Assembly (NCBI RefSeq): GCF_022808175.1
Contig: NZ_JALGBX010000025.1
Location: 86,998-150,997, forward strand
Direction of reading: 5' to 3'
Length of the DNA: 64,000 bases
Source of the DNA: Streptomyces sp. AP-93
GTDB lineage: Bacteria; Actinomycetota; Actinomycetes; Streptomycetales; Streptomycetaceae
Positions 17,888 through 25,936 of this stretch are shown piece after piece (the first letter of the stretch is position 1; each line of letters begins with the position of its first letter). The position numbers and the translations under genes were made by a program. The notes under the pieces were generated by a model that was given only the letters and a program-made list of their open reading frames with translations, had not been told where the DNA came from and searched no databases.

Positions 17888-17937
17888 GAGAGTTACTCTC
17901 GATTCGTAAGTACGTACCTCGGAGTGCGTACCCGACC
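17888..17937. promoter_or_regulatory. Palindromes in the oxidoreductase/HxlR divergent promoter
   Basis: Two small symmetric elements sit between the divergent starts: GAGAGttaCTCTC (17888-17900) and GTACGTAC (17910-17917), which is followed closely by TGCGTACC. Either could be the HxlR operator. The assignment is inferred from position only. Confidence 0.4.
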
Positions 17938-17956
17938 CGGAAGTGGGGCAGCACCC

Positions 17957-18385
17957 ATGGCCACCCGTACCGCCGAGGCCCGCCGCGAAGAGGACCGCGC
18001 CGCCTACGACGCCTTCCTCAAGGAGTGCCCCACCAGCCAGCTCCTGGCCCGCATCAGCGACAAGTGGGTCGGCCTCATCGTCAGCGCGCTCACCGAGGCC
18101 GAGAACCGGACCATGCGCTACAGCGAGCTCGGCCGCAGGATCCCCGGCGTCAGCCAGAAGATGCTGACCCAGACCCTGCGCTCCCTGGAGCGCGACGGCC
18201 TCGTCGACCGCACCGTCACGCCCACCGTCCCGGCCCGGGTCGACTACCGGCTCACCGACCTCGGCGGCAACCTCGGCCACCTGCTCAGCTCCGTGAAGGA
18301 ATGGGCCGAGAACCACTTCGACGAGGTCAACGCCCATCGCGAACTGCACGACGCCGCGACCGCGGCGGCGACGGCGGACGCGTAG
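17957..18385 (+). CDS. HxlR-family transcriptional regulator
   Basis: The 142-residue protein has the HxlR winged helix: LLARISDKWVGLIVSAL, MRYSELGRRIPGVSQKMLTQTLRSLERDGLVDRTV and the wing VDYRLTDLG. The family senses electrophiles or redox state, sometimes through a Cys near the N-terminus; here one Cys precedes the helix-turn-helix (LKECPTSQ). The ATG at 17957 follows GGGGC. It is divergent from the oxidoreductase it probably controls. Confidence 0.87.
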   Translation: MATRTAEARREEDRAAYDAFLKECPTSQLLARISDKWVGLIVSALTEAENRTMRYSELGRRIPGVSQKMLTQTLRSLERDGLVDRTVTPTVPARVDYRLTDLGGNLGHLLSSVKEWAENHFDEVNAHRELHDAATAAATADA

Positions 18386-18422
18386 GGCCCATGGCGACAC
18401 GGCCCGGCCGTACGGGCCTGCG

Positions 18423-18456
18423 CGCGCGGCGGCCCGGCCGTACGGGCCGCCGCGCG
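18423..18456. terminator. GC hairpin after the HxlR gene
   Basis: Perfect 14-nt arms (CGCGCGGCGGCCCG with its complement) flank GCCGTA. The core GGCCCGgccgtaCGGGCC also occurs just upstream at 18401-18418, so the element is duplicated. Confidence 0.65.
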
Positions 18457-18506
18457 GCCGCGTAAATCCGCCGCCGACTCCCGCCCCGCGATGGCATGCT
18501 GAGCCC

Positions 18507-19256
18507 GTGAACGGACCCGGTATTCAGCTCACCCTCGCCCCCGAACTGCACGTGTTCGCCGCGCCCGCGCGCCGCGGCACCCACGTACCGACGACCACCG
18601 ACGGCGTCTCCAGCCTCGGCCACGTCGTCGAATCGGCCGGCGTCCCGCTCACCGAAGTCGGCCGGATCCTCGTCGACGGCGCCGAGACGCCCCTCGCCCA
18701 CGTGCCCCGGGCCGGCGAATCCGTGGAGGTCTTCGGCGTCGACCGCCCACAGCACCTCCCCGGCGTCCCCGGGACCACGCCGCTGCGCTTCCTCCTCGAC
18801 GTCCACCTCGGCACCCTCGCCCGCCGCCTGCGACTGCTGGGCGTCGACGCGGCGTACGAGAACGAGGACATCGGCGACCCCGCCCTGGCCACCCGCTCCG
18901 CCGCCGAGCAGCGCGTCCTGCTCTCCCGCGACCGCGGACTGCTGCGCCGCCGCGAGCTGTTCGCCGGCGCGTACGTCTACAGCACCAACCCCGACGAGCA
19001 GGTCCGCGACGTCCTGGGCCGGTTCGCCCCGGCCCTCGCGCCGTGGACCCGCTGCACCGCGTGCAACGGCACCCTGCGCGAGGCCGACAAGGACAGCGTC
19101 GGCGACAAGCTGGAGGGCGGCACGCAGCGCTCGTACGACGTCTTCGCGCAGTGCGCCGACTGCGAGCGCGTCTACTGGCGCGGCGCCCACCACGCCCGGC
19201 TGGAGCGGATCGTCGACGAGGCCGTGGCCGAGTTCGGCGGCGTCGGCACCCCGTAG
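18507..19256 (+). CDS. Mut7-C RNase-domain protein with ubiquitin-like N-terminus
   Basis: In the 249-residue protein, residues ~5-75 resemble the beta-grasp ubiquitin-like domain that precedes Mut7-C in bacteria (ILVDGAETPLAHVPRAGESVEVF). Residues ~90-245 are a Mut7-C domain: RFLLDVHLGTLARRLRLLGVDA, LLSRDRGLLRRRELF (acidic PIN-like positions), and a zinc ribbon with cysteines in CTACNG and CADCERVYW. Mut7-C domains belong to the PIN nuclease fold; a role in RNA turnover is inferred. The GTG start at 18507. Confidence 0.83.
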   Translation: MNGPGIQLTLAPELHVFAAPARRGTHVPTTTDGVSSLGHVVESAGVPLTEVGRILVDGAETPLAHVPRAGESVEVFGVDRPQHLPGVPGTTPLRFLLDVHLGTLARRLRLLGVDAAYENEDIGDPALATRSAAEQRVLLSRDRGLLRRRELFAGAYVYSTNPDEQVRDVLGRFAPALAPWTRCTACNGTLREADKDSVGDKLEGGTQRSYDVFAQCADCERVYWRGAHHARLERIVDEAVAEFGGVGTP

Positions 19257-19322
19257 CCGCGCACGCGCCGGGCACGCACACGTACGGGCACGCGGGCGGC
19301 GTTCCGTACGCGGCCTGCGCGC

Positions 19323-19450
19323 CAGACCCCAGCCGGGCCGGAGCGCAGCCAGGTCAGACCCCAACCGGGCCAGACCGCAGCCAGGCCAGACCCCAGCCGG
19401 GCCGGACCCCAACCGGGCCAGACCGCAGCCAGGCCAGACCGCAGCCGCGC
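19323..19450 (+). repeat. Minisatellite of eight 16-bp units
   Basis: Eight head-to-tail 16-bp units fit the pattern CAGACCSCARCCRGGC without a gap. Two or three decayed units continue to about 19507. The array fills the gap between the convergent Mut7-C and secreted-protein genes. It is too short in period and lacks spacers, so it is not CRISPR. It keeps no reading frame across units (16 is not a multiple of 3). Confidence 0.85.
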
Positions 19451-19506
19451 CGGGCCCCGTACACGGCCTACGGGCCAATCCGCAGCCGGGGCAATCCCCA
19501 GCCGCG

Positions 19507-20013
19507 TCAGAACGCGTACGTGTCCCCCGTGTCCAGGGCCAGCACCACGTGCTCGTTGTTGGTGTGGTTCCGGTCGGTCGCGCCGCCGTTCCACCACGTG
19601 TCGACCCGCACCACCACCTCCGCGGCCGGCTCCTTCAGCCGCAGCACCAGCCCGATGTGCCGCCCCCGCCCGCGCAGCGGCAGCTCCCCGGTCTCGCACA
19701 CCACCTCGCGCAGCCCGGCCCGCGCGCAGCCCTCCGCCAGCTCCTGCCGGTCCGCGAGGTCGGCCGACAGGCGCAGCCGTACGGTCGCGTTCACCAGGGC
19801 GGACGGCCCCTCGTTCTCCGGGACCAGCAGGATCCGCAGCCGGCCCCCGGTCAGGGCGACCCGCCCGTGATAGGCCACATCGGCCTCGGCCTCGGGTCCG
19901 GCCTCGGGACCGGGACCGGACCCGGCGCGGGCGCTCCCCACACCGCTGCCCAGCCCGCCGAGCAGCACCAGCAGCCCGGCCATCACCACACTCCGTACGG
20001 CACCTCGGCGCAC
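19507..20013 (-). CDS. Secreted hypothetical protein
   Basis: The 168-residue protein has a signal peptide (VRRGAVRSVVMAGLLVLLGG, cleavage near ARA). I chose the GTG at 20013 because GGAGG lies seven bases upstream; the frame also runs on upstream to an ATG at 20121 without such a site. The mature part looks like a beta-sandwich with two Cys (GCARAGLREVVCETG), a likely disulfide, and VDTWWNGGATDRNHTNNEHV near the end. It resembles extracellular domains that bind ligands or partners, but I recognise no family. Confidence 0.7.
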   Translation of the reverse strand: MRRGAVRSVVMAGLLVLLGGLGSGVGSARAGSGPGPEAGPEAEADVAYHGRVALTGGRLRILLVPENEGPSALVNATVRLRLSADLADRQELAEGCARAGLREVVCETGELPLRGRGRHIGLVLRLKEPAAEVVVRVDTWWNGGATDRNHTNNEHVVLALDTGDTYAF

Positions 20014-20055
20014 GAGACCACCTCCACGCGCGGACGCTAGCCCTCCCACCCATCC

Positions 20056-20070
20056 GATGGTCGGACCATC
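20056..20070. promoter_or_regulatory. 15-bp palindrome between secreted-protein gene and SDR gene
   Basis: GATGGTCgGACCATC is a perfect 7+1+7 palindrome in the divergent intergenic region. It is a possible operator for an unknown regulator. Confidence 0.45.
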
Positions 20071-20205
20071 ACACGAACGAGGGCGAGCCTTCGTCCGCCT
20101 CGCCCGCACGGCCGTGATCACGCACGCCCCGCGCGGCCGGTGACCTGCGCGGCGACCCGCCTATGCTGGCCAGTACTCACCCGTACGAACGCACGAGGAG
20201 CCAGC

Positions 20206-20967
20206 ATGAGCACGGCCACCCGAACCGCCGTAGTCACCGGCGCGAGCAGCGGCATCGGCGCGGCCACCGCCCGGCAGCTCGCCGCGGCCGGCTACCACGT
20301 CGTCCTCACCGCCCGCCGCAAGGACCGCATCGAGGCCCTCGCCGCCGAGATCACGGCGTCCGGCCACTCCGCGACCGCCCACGCCCTCGACGTCACCGAC
20401 CGAGCCGCCGTCGACGCCCTCGCCGCCTCCCTCGACCGCTGCGACGTGCTCGTCAACAACGCCGGCGGCGCCATCGGAGCCGACCCCGTGGCCACCGGCG
20501 ACCCCGCCGACTGGCGCACCATGTACGAGGTCAACGTCATCGGCACGCTCCACGTCACCCAGGCCCTGCTCCCGGCCCTGACCGCCTCGGGCGACGGCAC
20601 GGTGGTCATCCTCTCCTCCACCGCCGGCCACGCCACGTACGAGGGCGGCGCCGGTTACGTGGCCGCCAAGAACGGCGCCCGCGTCCTCGCCGAGACCCTC
20701 CGCCTGGAGATCGTCGGCCAGCCCGTCCGCGTCATCGAGATCGCCCCCGGCCTGGTCAAGACCGAGGAGTTCGCGAAGACCCGCTTCCGCGGCGACGCCG
20801 AACGGGCGGAGAAGGTCTACGCCGGCGTGGCCGAGCCCCTCTCCGCCGACGACGTGGCCGACACCATCACCTGGGCGGTGACCCGTCCCAGCCACGTCAA
20901 CATCGACCTCCTGGTGGTCCGCCCCCGCGCCCAGGCCTCGAACACGAAGCTCCACCGCGAGCTGTAG
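20206..20967 (+). CDS. Short-chain dehydrogenase/reductase
   Basis: The 253-residue classical SDR has cofactor motif TGASSGIG near residue 11, NNAGG, catalytic Ser in VVILSSTAG and YVAAK (Tyr-x3-Lys). The Arg-rich turn after strand 2 (TARRKDR) favours NADP(H). The family includes serine/3-hydroxy acid dehydrogenases (YdfG-like). The ATG has GAGGAG five bases upstream. The gene is alone and converges on the deacetylase gene, with a gap of only nine bases. Confidence 0.9.
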   Translation: MSTATRTAVVTGASSGIGAATARQLAAAGYHVVLTARRKDRIEALAAEITASGHSATAHALDVTDRAAVDALAASLDRCDVLVNNAGGAIGADPVATGDPADWRTMYEVNVIGTLHVTQALLPALTASGDGTVVILSSTAGHATYEGGAGYVAAKNGARVLAETLRLEIVGQPVRVIEIAPGLVKTEEFAKTRFRGDAERAEKVYAGVAEPLSADDVADTITWAVTRPSHVNIDLLVVRPRAQASNTKLHREL

Positions 20968-20976
20968 TCGCCGTAG

Positions 20977-21699
20977 TTACTGCACCAACCCGGCACTCTT
21001 CAGGTGCGGCATCAAGGCCGCCGGCTTCAGCCCGGCGGCCTTCGCCGCGTCCAGGGCCCGCTTCAGGTCCGCGCCGAGCGTCGGCGTGAAGTGCAGCAGC
21101 ACGATGTCCCCGGCCTGCAACTGCGGCGTGGCCGGCGTCTCGCTCCACGTCGTGAAGTCGTGCGTCCACGTGATCAGCGCCTTGACCCCGCACGCCTTGG
21201 CGGCCAGCCGCACGTCGTCGTTGACGGCCCCGTACGGCGGCCGCAGCAGCTTCGGCTCCCGCCCGAAGGTCGCGGCGACCTGCTCCCCGGCCCCGCACAC
21301 CTCGGCGTCCTTCCCGGCGGCGTCGAGCGTCGTCAGGTCAGGATGATTGACGGTGTGGTTCTCCACGTTCACCGCCCGCCCCTGCGCGACGAGCTGGGTG
21401 AAGTACTGGGTGTCGTACGAGGTCGCCCCGGGCAGCAGGAACAACGAGGCCGGAACCCTCTGCTCAACGAGCGTCTGCGCGACGGCGGGATCGTGCACCC
21501 ACCCGTCGTCGATCGTAATGAACACGACCTTCTCACTGGTCGGCACGTGCGACACGACGGGCGGCAGCCCCACGGCCCGCGAGCCCGCGGCAGCGGCCGG
21601 AGCAGCGGCCTCGGACCCGGCGGCACCTGCTGCCTGAGCGGCACCAACGGTGAGCGACAACGACGCGAGCGCGGCAAGAACCACGCGAGATCTCCACAT
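20977..21699 (-). CDS. Secreted NodB-type polysaccharide (chitin-like) deacetylase
   Basis: The 240-residue protein has a signal peptide (hydrophobic core VVLAALASLSLTVGAAQA) and a compact NodB domain with all motifs: VFITIDDGWVHDP (catalytic Asp pair), ENHTVNHPDL (His-x3-His zinc ligands), RPPYGAVND and WTHDFTTW. It should remove acetyl groups from extracellular chitin oligomers or peptidoglycan. The ATG at 21699 uses AAGG nine bases upstream; a GTG at 21708 is an alternative. A DasR-type dre palindrome overlaps the ribosome-binding region, which points to control by amino-sugar supply. Confidence 0.88.
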   Translation of the reverse strand: MWRSRVVLAALASLSLTVGAAQAAGAAGSEAAAPAAAAGSRAVGLPPVVSHVPTSEKVVFITIDDGWVHDPAVAQTLVEQRVPASLFLLPGATSYDTQYFTQLVAQGRAVNVENHTVNHPDLTTLDAAGKDAEVCGAGEQVAATFGREPKLLRPPYGAVNDDVRLAAKACGVKALITWTHDFTTWSETPATPQLQAGDIVLLHFTPTLGADLKRALDAAKAAGLKPAALMPHLKSAGLVQ

Positions 21700-21709
21700 G
21701 CCGCACACC

Positions 21710-21723
21710 TTGGTCTAGACCAA
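21710..21723. promoter_or_regulatory. Probable DasR-responsive element (dre)
   Basis: TTGGTCTAGACCAA is a perfect 14-bp palindrome that contains the 12-bp core TGGTCTAGACCA of the published dre consensus. DasR is the GntR-family regulator of chitin/N-acetylglucosamine use in Streptomyces. The site ends 11 bp upstream of the deacetylase ATG, a good place to block transcription. Confidence 0.75.
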
Positions 21724-21906
21724 CTCCCAGCGTCAAGCCCCCGGACGCCGACTCCCTCCAGCCGAATCCACCTGCGCCTTAACGGAGTTGACGACTCCGG
21801 CCGCCCGGCGGGCCGGATGTGCCCGTACGGGTGAAGTCGAGCGAAATGTCAGCGACCGCGACCACACCCCTGAAGCGTGAGCCGCGAGAAGGAGGCACCC
21901 ACGCCC

Positions 21907-22473
21907 ATGCCCCACCACAGGACCCCGATCGCGGAAGCCGCCGACCACCTCTCCAGGGAACTCCCCGGCCACCGAGTGGAGATCCTCCTGGGGAGGCTCA
22001 CTGCTGCACCACCAGCCGACGGGCGGCACGCCCGGACCCTGACCCGGCTCACCGTGGCCTTCCACGAGGCCGGAACCGAGAAGGCGGGCCTGCAAGTCCT
22101 CCAGGGCATCGGCATTTCACTTCCCACCGGCGAGAACGACTACGCGGTCCCGGACTTCTCTCTCGTCGAGGCCGACTTCCTTGACCACGAGGTCACGAAG
22201 AACCGCTTCCGACCCGATGCCTTCCGCATGATCCTGGAGATCGCCTCCTCGAACTGGGCGAACGACACCGGCACCAAGGTGGAGAGCTACGCCCGGGCCG
22301 ATGTCCCCGTCTACGCCATCGCCGACCGCCGACACGACGAAGTCGTGATCCACACGGACCCTCGCGCCACGAGCTACCGCCTGCACAGAACCTTCAAGCG
22401 CGGCATGACGCTCCCCCTCCCCGACCACCTCGGGGTGACCCTCGAACTGCCGGTGGACATGCTCCTCGACTGA
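21907..22473 (+). CDS. Uma2-family (DUF820) restriction-endonuclease-fold protein
   Basis: The 188-residue protein has the Uma2 PD-(D/E)xK core: an Asp in YAVPDFSLVEADF, then MILEIASSNWANDTGTKVESYARADVPVYAIADRR, where Glu and Lys match the E-x-K element. Streptomyces carry many such genes; their role (nuclease or decayed mobile-element protein) is unknown. I chose the ATG at 21907 with AAGGAGG 11 bases upstream; a GTG at 21877 is also open. Confidence 0.82.
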   Translation: MPHHRTPIAEAADHLSRELPGHRVEILLGRLTAAPPADGRHARTLTRLTVAFHEAGTEKAGLQVLQGIGISLPTGENDYAVPDFSLVEADFLDHEVTKNRFRPDAFRMILEIASSNWANDTGTKVESYARADVPVYAIADRRHDEVVIHTDPRATSYRLHRTFKRGMTLPLPDHLGVTLELPVDMLLD

Positions 22474-22600
22474 CGGCTTCACGCCGCCGAATTCATCACG
22501 CCTCACCGACATGTGACACTCCACCATGCGTTCGAGTGAAGCCCCTCCGGAAGGCCCCAAGTCGCCTGAATTCACACCTAGGTTCGGTGGCAACAGAAAC

Positions 22601-22636
22601 GGCCCCCGCCCGGGATGGCAGTCCCGGCCGAGGGCC
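22601..22636 (+). promoter_or_regulatory. Leader hairpin before the LAGLIDADG gene
   Basis: A stem of GGCCC...CCCGGGA with TCCCGG...GAGGGCC is preceded by an A-rich AACAGAAAC. It ends about 27 bp upstream of the start. Leaders of this look are common before phage-like and accessory Streptomyces genes (from memory). It may be an attenuator or a terminator of the preceding gene. Confidence 0.45.
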
Positions 22637-22663
22637 TCACCGACAAGGGAAAAGGACTCCCTC

Positions 22664-23482
22664 ATGGCTGATCAGGACCCTAGCGCCCCCGCGCGCTTCA
22701 TGGACCTCGAAGACCCCCGCTACGCCTACATGTTCGGCTTCCTCCAGGCCGACGGGCACCTGTCCCAACAGAGCCGTCAGCGCGGCCGCCTCGCGGTGGA
22801 GCTGAACGTACGAGACATCCACATCCTCCGCGAGTTCCAGCAGCTCACGCCCTACAACAGCTCCATCACCGAGCGCGTCCGCAGCACGAACTTCGCCGAG
22901 ACGATCCACTCGGCAACCTGGTCCGTCCACTCCCTCGAAGCAAGGACGATCGTCAACGAGCTAGGGATCCCCTACGGGAAGAAGTCCCTCGGCATCAAGC
23001 CACCCCGGACGGACTTCTCGCGCCGCGACTATCTCCGCGGAGTCATCGACGCGGACGGCTCTCTCGGCTGGGTGGCAAGCGGAGTTCCGTACTTGTCGCT
23101 GACATCGGCGAGCACGGCTATTGCCGCCTACCTCTGCCACTACGGCAAGAAGATCACCGGAAAGCAGCGCATCACCTCACGCAACAAGCGAGATGGCGTC
23201 TACAACGTCTGCTACTACAGCGAGACGGCACAACAACTCGCCGCGCACTTCTACTACGACGGCTGCCTCGCCCTCGCGAGCAAGTACGGGAGGGCGGAGG
23301 CGATCCAGACCTGGGTACGCCCCTCAGACATGAAGGTCGCCTCGCCGCGCCGCCCCTGGACCGCACGGGAAGATCAGGAACTGCTGCGGCTGAACGACCC
23401 CGCCGCCGCCAGCATCGCCCTGGACCGCACCAAGAAGGGCTGCGCTCTGCGACTGTGGCGCCTGCAAACCGGACGGATCTAA
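22664..23482 (+). CDS. Free-standing LAGLIDADG homing endonuclease with C-terminal Myb/SANT-like helix-turn-helix
   Basis: The 272-residue protein has two LAGLIDADG helices, FGFLQADGH (residues 24-32) and LRGVIDADG (124-132). Both keep the catalytic Asp, so one chain can form the active two-fold site. The C-terminal ~40 residues (RRPWTAREDQELLRLND...CALRLWRLQ) look like a SANT/Myb helix-turn-helix. It is not inside an intron or intein. It has a good Shine-Dalgarno (AAAGGA) and a strong shared terminator. It is less Ala-rich than its neighbours and keeps more Tyr, Ile and Lys, which suggests acquired DNA. Confidence 0.85.
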   Translation: MADQDPSAPARFMDLEDPRYAYMFGFLQADGHLSQQSRQRGRLAVELNVRDIHILREFQQLTPYNSSITERVRSTNFAETIHSATWSVHSLEARTIVNELGIPYGKKSLGIKPPRTDFSRRDYLRGVIDADGSLGWVASGVPYLSLTSASTAIAAYLCHYGKKITGKQRITSRNKRDGVYNVCYYSETAQQLAAHFYYDGCLALASKYGRAEAIQTWVRPSDMKVASPRRPWTAREDQELLRLNDPAAASIALDRTKKGCALRLWRLQTGRI

Positions 23483-23483
23483 A

Positions 23484-23544
23484 CGTGAGGTAGCGGAGAG
23501 GCCCGGACCGCCGCAGACGGTCCGGGCCTCTCCGCTACCTCACG
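23484..23544. terminator. Very strong bidirectional hairpin between the endonuclease gene and rtcB
   Basis: Two perfectly complementary 27-nt arms (23484-23510 and 23518-23544) are separated by CCGCAGA. The arms begin right after the endonuclease stop and end four bases before the rtcB stop. Confidence 0.9.
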
Positions 23545-23548
23545 CCTG

Positions 23549-24742
23549 TCAGCCCTTCACACAGATGACCTGCTTCAGCTTCGCCACGACCTCGACGAGG
23601 TCCGTCTGCTGGTCGATGACCTGCTCGATCGACTTGTACGCGCCCGGGATCTCATCCACGACGCCCGAGTCCTTGCGACACTCAACACCCTTGGTCTGCT
23701 CGGCCAGATCCTTCGCCGAGAACCGCTTCTTCGCCGCCGTCCGGCTCATCTTCCGGCCCGCGCCGTGCGAGGCCGAGTTGAAGGACTTCTCGTTTCCGAG
23801 ACCCTTCACGATGTACGAGCCCGTGCCCATGGAGCCCGGAATGATCCCGTAGTCACCGCTGCCGGCGCGGATCGCTCCCTTCCGGGTGACCAGCAGGTCC
23901 ATGCCGTCATACCGCTCCTCCGCCACGTAGTTGTGGTGGCAGCTGATCTCCTGCTCGAAGGAGACCTTGGCCTTGCGGAACGCCTTGCGGATCACTTCCT
24001 TCGACAGGCTCATCATCACGGCACGGTTGTACTTGGCGTACTCCTGCGCCCAGAAGAGGTCCTCCCGGTACGCCCGCATCTCGGGCGTGGCGGCGAGGAA
24101 CACCGCGAGGTCCCGGTCAACCAGTCCCTGGTTGTGCGAAAGTCCGCGGGCCACCCCGATGTGGAAGTCGGCCAGCTCGTTTCCGATGTTCCGAGAGCCC
24201 GAGTGCAGCATGATCCACACCGAATCGGACATATCGACACAGAGTTCCCAAAAGTGATCACCTCCGCCCATAGTGCCCAATTGCCGCATGGCGCGCTCGT
24301 GACGGAACTTCACAGCATCCGCGAGGTAGTCGACCCGCTCCCACAGATCCCCGAACCCCCGGTCCGAGAACCCGTACAGCCGCCCCGGATCCACCGCCTC
24401 CCGGTGCATCCCCGCCCCCACCGGGATCGCCTTCTCGATCTGCGAGCGCAGGCCCGACAGGTCCCCCGGGAGGTCGTTCGCGGTCAGCGAGGTCTTCACC
24501 GCCGACATGCCGCAGCCGATGTCCACGCCCACCGCCGCCGGGCAGACCGCGTCCTTCATGGCGATGACCGAGCCGACCGTCGCGCCCTTGCCGTAGTGCA
24601 CGTCGGGCATAACGGCGAGGCCCTTGATCCAGGGAAGGCCGGCGGTGTTCTGGAGCTGGCGCATCGCGCTGTCCTCGACCGACGCCGGGTCGGTCCACAT
24701 CCGGATCGGGACGTTCGCCCCGGGCACCTCTACATACGACAT
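23549..24742 (-). CDS. rtcB: RNA-splicing ligase RtcB (3'-phosphate/5'-OH ligase)
   Basis: The 397-residue RtcB joins RNA 3'-phosphate or 2',3'-cyclic phosphate ends to 5'-OH ends using GTP and Mn. Key elements are visible: VGVDIGCGMSAV (metal-binding Cys about residue 77), GGGDHFWEL, MLHSGSRNIGNE, SCHHNYV, and SASHGAGRKMSR, where the His (about 326) is the guanylylated residue. The protein is uninterrupted, with no intein. No archease or rtcA gene lies beside it. It probably repairs RNA cut by stress nucleases. Confidence 0.93.
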   Translation of the reverse strand: MSYVEVPGANVPIRMWTDPASVEDSAMRQLQNTAGLPWIKGLAVMPDVHYGKGATVGSVIAMKDAVCPAAVGVDIGCGMSAVKTSLTANDLPGDLSGLRSQIEKAIPVGAGMHREAVDPGRLYGFSDRGFGDLWERVDYLADAVKFRHERAMRQLGTMGGGDHFWELCVDMSDSVWIMLHSGSRNIGNELADFHIGVARGLSHNQGLVDRDLAVFLAATPEMRAYREDLFWAQEYAKYNRAVMMSLSKEVIRKAFRKAKVSFEQEISCHHNYVAEERYDGMDLLVTRKGAIRAGSGDYGIIPGSMGTGSYIVKGLGNEKSFNSASHGAGRKMSRTAAKKRFSAKDLAEQTKGVECRKDSGVVDEIPGAYKSIEQVIDQQTDLVEVVAKLKQVICVKG

Positions 24743-24913
24743 TTTGACCTCAACACCCCGTTAACCGCAGAACAGTCTCCATACGCAAAAAGCCTCGCTC
24801 ATGGCCTCAAATACGACATGAGACCGGCGCCGGCACCAGCGTGTGCGATAGACATTGTGTCCATCCGCGCCCAAGCCGCGGCAACGCATTTTCCCGAAGG
24901 GAGCCGGTGGAAC

Positions 24914-25780
24914 GTGCAGCGCAAGACGGTACGAGTACGTGGAGTCCTGCCAGCCATCGCGATGCTCGCCGCCCTCACGGCCGGCCTCACCGCCTGCACC
25001 GACGGCGGCGGCGGAATCGGAACCACCAGCGACGCGAAGGCCGGAGCGAACGCCGGTACGGTGGCCCAGCCCGGCAAGTACCGCAGCCTGCCCATGCCCT
25101 GCAAGGCCGCCGCCGACACCAAGAAGGTCAAGGCGATGCTCCCGGCCGCCGAGGGCCTCGCACCCGAGGCGCTCGAAGCGCTCTACGCCGGGGTCGCGGA
25201 CGCCTCGTACGACGCCGACCGGCGCGTCGGCTGCCGCTGGACCGCGCAGACGCCGACCGAGACCCGGCTGCTGTCGGTGGACTTCGAGCGCGTGGTCTCG
25301 TACGACCGGGCCACCACGAGCGACGACGACAAGGCGCGGCAGGTCTACGGCCGCAAGCTCACCGCCGCCAACCTGCCCGTCCCGGGGCCGTCGGCGAGCC
25401 CGACGCCGTCCGGGACCGGGGCACCGACACCCGGGGCCCCCGGCGCGACGCCGAGCCCCGCGCCCACGCCGAGCACGGGTGCGGGCAGCACCAGCCCGAG
25501 TGCGAGTACGAGTACGAGCCCCTCCGCCCCGCCCGAGCTCGGCTCCCGCGTCCTCGAAGGGCTCGGCGACGAGGCCTTCCTCGACGACAAGCTCGCCGCC
25601 GCCGGCGCCACCGCCGCGCAGGCGCGCACGGTCCGCATTGTGTTCCGTACCTCGAATGTCATCGTCACCGTCGCGTACAGCGTTCAGCCCGCGCTCCCCG
25701 GCACGGTCCCGCCGAGCGGTGAAACCCAGGACAGGGCACGGCAGTTGGCGCAGGCGCTCGTGGAGCGGTTCGACGACTAG
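24914..25780 (+). CDS. DUF3558-type lipoprotein (first of a pair)
   Basis: The 288-residue lipoprotein has a signal with lipobox LTAC (Cys about residue 28) and GTG start. The DUF3558-like body has two conserved cysteine contexts, LPMPCKAA and VGCRWTAQ. A long Pro/Ser/Thr linker (PTPSGTGAPTPG..., SPSASTSTSPSAPP) splits the domain, followed by LGDEAFLDDKL and a C-terminal VIVTVAYS strand. It should be anchored to the outer membrane face. It is divergent from rtcB (171 bp). Confidence 0.8.
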   Translation: MQRKTVRVRGVLPAIAMLAALTAGLTACTDGGGGIGTTSDAKAGANAGTVAQPGKYRSLPMPCKAAADTKKVKAMLPAAEGLAPEALEALYAGVADASYDADRRVGCRWTAQTPTETRLLSVDFERVVSYDRATTSDDDKARQVYGRKLTAANLPVPGPSASPTPSGTGAPTPGAPGATPSPAPTPSTGAGSTSPSASTSTSPSAPPELGSRVLEGLGDEAFLDDKLAAAGATAAQARTVRIVFRTSNVIVTVAYSVQPALPGTVPPSGETQDRARQLAQALVERFDD

Positions 25781-25936
25781 CCGGTCCCGCCCCAGGGGGG
25801 CGCGCGGGCCCGTCGTGACGGCGCGCACAGCAGCCGGGCGCCGGGTCGGGCTACCGTTGCTCGGGTCCCGCGCCCCGTAAGACCCGTAAGAGGGGCCACA
25901 CGAGCCCGCACGAAGACCCACAACGTTGAAGGAATC

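Noticed and set aside
19323..19450. CRISPR array
   Set aside because: The units abut with no unique spacers, have a 16-bp period, and no cas genes lie nearby.
23549..24742. Intein or intron in rtcB that would explain the neighbouring LAGLIDADG gene
   Set aside because: The rtcB frame is continuous with all motifs in normal order and normal length.
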